A stretch of DNA of 64,000 bases from Ryuthela nishihirai. Lineage: Eukaryota; Arthropoda; Arachnida; Araneae; Heptathelidae. Below the pieces are notes generated by a model. That model did not search any database. It was given only the letters and a program-made list of their open reading frames with translations, and was not told the DNA's origin. Below, in pieces: positions 57,801 to 64,000 of this stretch. Every line of letters starts with the position of its first letter. Position 1 is the stretch's first letter. The translations under genes were made by a program, and so were the position numbers. The stretch is taken from contig JAWZYU010000010.1 in the NCBI GenBank assembly GCA_038380435.1, positions 40,334,135 to 40,398,134 of the forward strand, in the 5' to 3' direction.

Positions 57801-58180
57801 GGGACGGGGGTTGGCTCAAGTCCGTAACGCGCCAGGCTCGTAATCTGTAGTTCCCAGGTTCGAGCCCCAGCTGGATCAGCGTTGAGATTTATCTCCGCAA
57901 AACTGCCCACGGTCAGTAGGAGACACCGATGGGCTTGGAAAGGCCGCCGTCCGTCGGATGGGACGTTAAGCCGTGGGCCCGTTTTCGGAGAGCCATACCC
58001 TGTGCACGTTAAAGAACACGCTGGATGGCCTTGACGGGAGGCTACCATCTGTCTCCCAACAGCTGTTCCTGTGGGTCTCCTCCCCCAACCATCTCTCAGC
58101 CTTCGGGGTCCTTGTGACCTGACCATTTAGCCCATTGTGTGCAAAAATGTGCCGCTCAGAGGTAAAACAACCCAACAACC
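57801..58180 (+). mobile_element. SINE-A copy, moderately diverged
   Basis: GGTTGGCTCAAGTCCGTAAC, B box GGTTCGAGCCCC and full body. A short deletion removes the CCCCGCCCTG block. No clear target duplication. Confidence 0.9.
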
Positions 58181-58337
58181 CAAGACTGCGCCGTAAAACT
58201 CCAACTTTTTTTTTTCCTTTTTATTTCTAAATTTTTACAATTATGGAATGTCTTTTTCCAAAAAAAGGTTCAAAAGAACTGCTTTTCAGTATTTAAAGTT
58301 GAGGGCATATGGGGGAGCAATGGCGTAACTAAGGTCA

Positions 58338-58400
58338 AAATTGTGGGAAACCCTCGAGGTCTTTTGGATCATTTATGACTCAGTGACTCAGTAGTGTGTA
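58338..58400. repeat. ~60-bp direct repeat, first copy
   Basis: AAAATTGTGGGAAACCCTCG and AGGTCTTTTGG ... CTCAGTAGTGTGTATAAGGT recurs in similar form at about 59316-59375. Confidence 0.7.
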
Positions 58401-58749
58401 TAAGGTTCAAGGGGGCTCCAAGAGAGTGCCCAGCGCTTTACCATCGGCCACAATGCAGAGGCGGAATTGCTTCACGATGGGGGCCTCAAGCTTCAGAGGA
58501 AGGAACGGATTATAAAATATACACTAGTCCTAGGGCCTGGAAAAAAAATTGACAATGTTTTTCTTCTTTGCAAAAACTGCGACAAAAATCTCTTCTTGAA
58601 TTAATAGTGATTAAATTAGTTGTAAAGGTCTATTACGTACAGTTTTGCTCTGAGAAAAATTATTCAAGATAACTTTGATCACCCATTTACCCATAGAGAT
58701 CGATACTCCCATAATAATGCATCTGCCAAAGGGACTAAGGGAAACAGAA

Positions 58750-58965
58750 GAGCTAGGGGGTCCTACAGTGACCTTAATCCTACTCTATTCAGAAGGGCCA
58801 ACAGTGACCTTAATGCTGTTCTTTTCCGAAGGGCCTAGGGCCTGCAGTGACCTTAATCTTGCTCTGCTCAGAGCCTAGGGCCTATAATGGTAGTTCAGAA
58901 GGGACTAGGACCTATTGTGACCTTAATCCTGCTCTGTTGAGAAGGACCTCGAAATATCATAGCAA
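58750..58965. repeat. Degenerate minisatellite
   Basis: Four to five diverged copies of a unit with CAGTGACCTTAATCCTGCTC and AGAAGGGCCTAGGGCC, spaced about 40-70 bp. Confidence 0.75.
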
Positions 58966-59589
58966 GCAAGGAACTTTTCCGACAACTAACGTCATTTATC
59001 TAGTACATGATTACTAGTTTTAATATGAGAACTTCTTTTGAGAAAAAGCCTTGTTGTCGTTCTTGTTTAGGGGCCCCAAAATCATAGTTATGACATTGCT
59101 ACTTCGAAAGAAATTTTCTGTCAAATATCAATGTTGTAAATGCAAAAAAAAGAAACGTGAGCTCTCTCGCAGCGTTTCTTTTCCCTAAATGAACTTTCTC
59201 GTCTGTTTTATGAACTGTTACATTCGTCTGATATCCACAAATATCGCTAATAAGTACCAAACATAATACTTATATGCATAAAAGAAAAGTTTTAAAATCT
59301 GCGTTTGAAAAAAAGACAAAATTGTGGGAGATCCTCGAGGTCTTCTGGTGACTCAATAGTGTATATAAGATCATTGTAGTAATGTATATATGTGTTTGGT
59401 ACACTTTTCAAACGACTTGGAATTTGTGCTGAATCTTTTATAGTGTCCTACGGAATCCAAGTTTAAAATCATTGGTCTAAAGATCTGACTTCCAAATCCT
59501 GCAGAACATTTGCCTTCACTTTAGGAATTGTTTTTTACACAACCATACTAATAAACAATTTATAAACGATGAAATTAACCAAAGATACA

Positions 59590-60266
59590 GATCTGGTGTC
59601 TCAGAGTTATTGACGCAGAAATTAGGTTCTTTATTCACTGCATCTCACAACTTATACACAATTTATGCAATTGCCTGTAATATTCAGAAGTAACATTGGA
59701 AGAGAAAATGAATGGCACCTGATATTTCCCGCTCTATTTCAGTAATTTATGCATGAAACAGTTAAGATTTAAATATCGGAAAAAGCACTTCACTCGTATT
59801 GTAAAAATCCTGAGCTGGCACTTCTCCACATGAAATGTCAAACAGGATACTAAGTGGAATTCACTTTCAAGGGCAAATACTGCAACGGTTATTCAACAGA
59901 CGGATGTTTAGAGGTCAAGATTATTTAATGAGAGTAAACGTCCTTGACTTTTATCTGCTTGCAGATTTTCGTATTTATATGGGCAGCTTTTAAGCAAGCG
60001 CAGACAACTATGCTGTTACATTTCTCGAAAGCAAATGAAAGATTTTTCGGTTGAAAAATGCAATAAAACAGTCGTAAATCCTTTTCACAAAGCAATGATA
60101 AAAATTTATCTCTGCTCATCTGTGTGATCTGTTGTTTCTAACAGAACTAGCTCCTCTTGTTAAATAATCAGTCAAATTCCTGTTTAACCCATGAATATTT
60201 GTAAATGTTCTGTTTGAAAAAAATATGAATTATTTTCACACCATCGAGTGTAGGAGATATACCATA
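59590..60266. other. Intron 4, unassigned
   Basis: AT-rich, nothing recognised. Confidence 0.5.
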
Positions 60267-62266
60267 CCTGTAGGAGATATCCTCCTTTGCTATTTGCAAC
60301 AACCAGTCCATAAAAGACCTGTAGGAGATATCCTCCTTTGCTATTTGCAACAACCAGCCCATAAAGGACCTGTAGGAGATATCCTCCTTTGCTATTTGCA
60401 ACAACCAGTCCATAAAGGACCTGTAGGAGATGTCTTCCTTTGCTATTTGCAACACCCAGCCCATAAAGGACCTGTAGGAGATATCCTCCTTTGCTATTTG
60501 CAACAACCAGTCCATAAAGGACCTGTAGGAGATATCCTCCTCTGCTATTTGCAACAACCAGTCCATAAAGGACCTGTAGGAGATATCCTCCTTTGCTATT
60601 TGCAACAACCAGTCCATAAAGGACCTGTAGGAGATATCCTCCTTTGCTATTTGCAACAACCAGTCCATAAAGGACCTGTAGGAGATATCCTCCTCTGCTA
60701 TTTGCAACAACCAGTCCATAAAGGACCTGTAGGAGATATCCTCCTCTGCTATTTGCAACAACCAGTCCATAAAGGACCTGTAGGAGATATCCTCCTCTGC
60801 TATTTGCAACAACCAGTCCATAAAGGACCTGTAGGAGATATCCTCCTTTGCTATTTGCAACAACCAGTCCATAAAGGACCTGTAGGAGATATCCTCCTTT
60901 GCTATTTGCAACAACCAGCCCATAAAGGACCTGTAGGAGATATCCTCCTTTGCTATTTGCAACAACCAGTCCATAAAGGACCTGTAGGAGATGTCTTCCT
61001 TTGCTATTTGCAACACCCAGCCCATAAAGTACCTGTAGGAGATATCCTCCTTTGCTATTTGCAACAACCAGTCCATAAAGGACCTGTAGGAGATATCCTC
61101 CTCTGCTATTTGCAACAACCAGTCCATAAAGGACCTGTAGGAGATGTCTTCCTTTGCTATTTGCAACACCCAGCCCATAAAGGACCTGTAGGAGATATCC
61201 TCCTTTGCTATTTGCAACACCCAGCCCATAAAGGACCTGTAGGAGATATCCTCCTTTGCTATTTGCAACAACCAGTCCATAAAGGACCTGTAGGAGATGT
61301 CTTCCTTTGCTATTTGCAACACCCAGCCCATAAAGGACCTGTAGGAGATATCCTCCTTTGCTATTTGCAACAACCAGTCCATAAAGGACCTGTAGGAGAT
61401 ATCCTCCTCTGCTATTTGCAACAACCAGTCCATAAAGGACCTGTAGGAGATATCCTCCTTTGCTATTTGCAACAACCAGTCCATAAAGGACCTGTAGGAG
61501 ATATCCTCCTTTGCTATTTGCAACAACCAGTCCATAAAGGACCTGTAGGAGATATCCTCCTCTGCTATTTGCAACAACCAGTCCATAAAGGACCTGTAGG
61601 AGATATCCTCCTCTGCTATTTGCAACAACCAGTCCATAAAGGACCTGTAGGAGATATCCTCCTTTGCTATTTGCAACAACCAGCCCATAAAGGACCTGTA
61701 GGAGATATCCTCCTTTGCTATTTGCAACAACCAGTCCATAAAAGACCTGTAGGAGATATCCTCCTTTGCTATTTGCAACAACCAGCCCATAAAGGACCTG
61801 TAGGAGATATCCTCCTTTGCTATTTGCAACAACCAGTCCATAAAGGACCTGTAGGAGATGTCTTCCTTTGCTATTTGCAACACCCAGCCCATAAAGGACC
61901 TGTAGGAGATATCCTCCTTTGCTATTTGCAACAACCAGTCCATAAAGGACCTGTAGGAGATATCCTCCTCTGCTATTTGCAACAACCAGTCCATAAAGGA
62001 CCTGTAGGAGATATCCTCCTTTGCTATTTGCAACAACCAGTCCATAAAGGACCTGTAGGAGATATCCTCCTTTGCTATTTGCAACAACCAGTCCATAAAG
62101 GACCTGTAGGAGATATCCTCCTCTGCTATTTGCAACAACCAGTCCATAAAGGACCTGTAGAAGATATCCTCTTTTGCTATTTGCAACAACCAGTCCATAA
62201 AGGACCTGTAGGAGATATCCTCCTTTGCTATTTGCACAACCAGTCCATAAAGGACCTCTAGGAGAT
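60267..62266. repeat. 51-bp tandem minisatellite, ~39 copies, with ordered variants
   Basis: Unit GACCTGTAGGAGATATCCTC then CTTTGCTATTTGCAACAACC then AGTCCATAAAG. Because 51 is a multiple of 3 both strands stay open for nearly 700 codons in several frames; none is a credible gene. A linked variant (GATGTCTTCC with CACCCAGCCC) occurs at 60431, 60992, 61145, 61298 and 61859, i.e. at spacings of 11, 3, 3 and 11 units. Confidence 0.97.
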
Positions 62267-62424
62267 TCTATCACTGCACCCAAAAATCGGCATCAATATC
62301 AACTTAGCATCCAATTCACCCTTAACAAGGAAAATATCTCTTTAAGAGATTTCAGTAGATCCCGAATTTGCCCATAAAACTTCTCCTTGTATCATTCGTC
62401 CTTAATCTTCAGTGGGGGCATAGC

Positions 62425-62590
62425 AACAATTACAAGCAGCTGCTTCCTATAAAAATCTAAACAGGAGCCTGTCGGTATTATGATTCCAACGATAAAGGTG
62501 CGACCTTAGCAGAAACATAACACACAACAGTAAAGAAAACATCCATGCTCTTATTTGGGAATCGAACTCGGTAGCGTTAAGCCAAAGCGA
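62425..62590 (-). mobile_element. SINE-B copy, diverged
   Basis: ACAAGCAGCTGCTTCC, CAGGAGCCTGTCGG, ACCTTAGCAGAAACA and TTGGGAATCGAACTCGG keep the SINE-B order on the minus strand. Confidence 0.78.
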
Positions 62591-63290
62591 AACACTGAGC
62601 AATGGAAATTAATTATGAATAAATTATACCTTAACCCTTTCACGAGTAAGGGAAACATTTTTCCCATTTTAAAATTGGTGATTGTCGTATTTAATTATCA
62701 CCTTATCTGCATTTTTTATACAGAATGTCAAAATAGAACGTATACCGAACGCAATTGCGTAAACGGGAACGTTTAGAAAACAAAAACAGAACTGTCAGGA
62801 CGCATAATATATGTACTATGTGCAATGTCCATCTTTGCCTCACTATCAAAAGAAATTGCTTCGCAGAATATCATAATTAGCACATCATTTTGTATAGTAA
62901 TTTCATTTCATAATTTTGTATTATTTTAGTTAACATTTTGTTCTAATAAACCAATAAATAAAAGACATTGCATAATAAGCCTAACTATAATTTGTGTTAC
63001 CTTTATAGTCCATTGGGAAAAATATTTCCTATAAAATTCCAAAAAAACTACACATTGTTATGTATTTTTCTTATGATTTTTATTTATTTTACGTCTAAAC
63101 AAACTAAAATAAACAGTTACATACTAATATTTACTCTTAGAAACCTTATGGTCCTGAAAGGGTTAAAAGAGAATTGCTTGCAATCTTCTACCTAAGATTT
63201 GCTTCTGTATATGCCCTATTACGTCAGACACTGTACATCTTTGTTGTCCAATTATGCCAAGTGTTGTGGAGTATTTTCTGTTTCTTTCAG
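62591..63290. other. Intron 4, end
   Basis: AT-rich, nothing recognised; ends at the acceptor of exon 5. Confidence 0.5.
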
Positions 63291-63392
63291 CCTGCCCCAA
63301 CGGAACATACGGACTCGGCTGCACCGAAGTGTGCTCTTGTGCCAATGAAGCTTTCTGCGATCCAATGTCAGGAGAGTGCACGTGCACAGCAG
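63291..63392 (+). CDS. drpr: Draper/MEGF10-like exon 5: EGF/laminin-type repeat
   Basis: The 102-bp exon encodes CPNGTYGLGCTEVCSC, then ANEAFCDP and SGECTCTAG, the CxxGxYGxxCxxxCxC-x(6)-C-x(6)-CxC repeat that is tandemly repeated in Draper and MEGF10/11. The acceptor tttctttcag ends at 63290 and the donor GTAAGA is at 63393. Phase is 1 in and 1 out, so the A left by exon 4 plus CC gives Thr. Because all later introns of this type can be phase 1, a skipped or missed exon between 4 and 5 cannot be excluded. The last base joins an exon outside the window. Confidence 0.93.
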
Positions 63393-63601
63393 GTAAGAAG
63401 CACGAGGTCGAAGTTCTTTCATTTTTTGGCAAAGTTGTTTACCTTTTTCCAGAAAGTATCTCTACGTGAAGACGAAAATATCAATTGTTAAATTAAAAAT
63501 GCAGAGGTTTTAAATATAATTGCAGTGTTTTTTTAGTTTTTATGTGGTGAGAACTGAAAGCTCCGTAATTGCCGAAAACATTCTATTTGAAAATGGACCT
63601 T

Positions 63602-63947
63602 GGGGGGCGAGGGGGGGGGGGGCTCAGTCGGTCGCGCACCAGGCTCGTAATCTGTAGTTCCCAAGTTCGAGTCCCAACTTGGTTAGCGTTGAAACTTATC
63701 TCCGCAAAACTCCTCGCCCTTCCCACGGTCAGTAGGGGACACCGATGGGCTTGGAAAGGCCGCCGTCCGTCGGATGAGACGTTAAGCCGTGGTCCATAGT
63801 GCGGGAGAGCCATACCCTGTGCACGTTAAAGAACACGCTGGATGGCCTTGACGGGAGGCTACCATCTGTCTCCCAACAGCTGTTCCAGTGGGTCCCCTCC
63901 CCCAACCTTCTCTGAGCCTTCGGGGTCCATGTGACCTGGCCATTTAG
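63602..63947 (+). mobile_element. SINE-A copy, 3' part cut off by another SINE-A
   Basis: Full head and body up to GACCTGGCCATTTAG, where the next SINE-A head begins directly. Confidence 0.92.
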
Positions 63948-64000
63948 GGGCGGGGGTGGCTCAGTCGGTAGCGCGCCAGGCTCGTAATCTGTAATTCTTA
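63948..64000 (+). mobile_element. SINE-A copy, partial at the window edge
   Basis: GGGGCGGGGGTGGCTCAGTC then GGTAGCGCGCCAGGCTCGT: the 5' tRNA-like head, running out of the window. Confidence 0.92.

Larger units (their letters stand above)
57447..59589. repeat. 199-bp inverted duplication enclosing 1.7 kb
   Basis: 57447-57645 matches the reverse complement of 59391-59589 with 8 differences in 199 bp and no gap. Outer ends read TGTATCTTTGGTTAATTTCA and inner ends ACCAAACACA. The interior holds a SINE-A, a minisatellite and unassigned sequence. It may be a DNA element with long inverted ends or a local inverted duplication. Confidence 0.9.
7326..63392 (+). other. drpr: Draper/MEGF10-like engulfment receptor gene, 5' part (five coding exons, continues past the window)
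   Basis: Five exons join in phase into about 162 residues: a signal peptide, an EMI domain with the TWC and CCQGY motifs, a first EGF repeat ending in PGWGG, and a second EGF-like repeat of the MEGF type (CPNGTYG...). This order is that of Draper, MEGF10/11 and CED-1, single-pass receptors that let glia and phagocytes engulf apoptotic cells and neuronal debris. Introns are 15,692, 23,386, 10,535 and 5,958 bp, all GT-AG. The remaining EGF repeats, membrane segment and cytoplasmic tail must lie beyond 64000. The junction phases and domain order are seen in the sequence; the function is family knowledge. Which paralogue (Draper, MEGF10/11, PEAR1-like) cannot be settled from the N-terminus, so the symbol is provisional. 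An acceptor 9 nt before the ATG implies an upstream non-coding exon that I could not place. Confidence 0.9.

Noticed and set aside
60168..62283. Open frames of about 680-700 codons across the 51-bp array
   Set aside because: Both strands and several frames are open together, the unit is a multiple of 3, and there is no splice or signal context. The array lies in an intron of the + strand gene.
2087..63813. Many 60-146 codon frames with recurring peptide motifs (HWNSCWETDGSLPSRPSSV and similar)
   Set aside because: They are translations of SINE-A copies in different frames and orientations, not genes.

Overview
This is eukaryotic DNA from an AT-rich, repeat-laden animal genome, most likely an arthropod and probably an arachnid. 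That placement is an inference from long introns, tRNA-derived SINEs, Tc1-like transposases and non-LTR retrotransposon remnants. There is no prokaryotic operon, phage or CRISPR locus.

The only host protein-coding gene I can support is the 5' part of a Draper/MEGF10/CED-1-type phagocytic receptor on the + strand. It was found by joining five small exons: 7326-7423 (start codon, signal peptide, start of EMI), 23116-23211 and 46598-46704 (rest of EMI), 57240-57332 (first EGF repeat) and 63291-63392 (next EGF-like repeat). All splice phases agree, all four introns are GT-AG, and the joined reading frame has no stop. The gene runs off the right edge. The only RNA gene recognised is an intact tRNA-Asn(GUU) at 48448-48521, antisense within intron 3.

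Everything else is repetitive or unassigned. Four large tandem arrays stand out: a 58-bp unit at 1-1578, a 41-bp unit at 10603-17049 (intron 1, about 157 copies), a 54-bp unit at 26491-27891 (intron 2, about 26 copies) and a 51-bp unit at 60267-62266 (intron 4, about 39 copies). Their long open frames are a by-product of periodic sequence. The 41-bp and 51-bp arrays show higher-order structure, and the 54-bp array has an unexpanded relative 1.2 kb away. On the sense strand of the gene, the 41-bp unit resembles a 3' splice site.

Dispersed repeats include about 25 copies of a roughly 385-bp tRNA-derived SINE (here SINE-A), many with target-site duplications and several nested. There are six copies of a second tRNA-derived SINE (SINE-B). 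A Tc1/mariner-type palindromic MITE family has TA target duplications and exchangeable hairpin modules. Two broken Tc1-like transposons lie at 34664-36184 and 40131-41747, one carrying a SINE. There are also a pogo/Tigger-like non-autonomous element, several foldback sequences, a 199-bp inverted duplication, and non-LTR retrotransposon pieces at about 8.2-9.9, 19.6-20.2 and 51.9-55.4 kb, the last with one element inserted into another.
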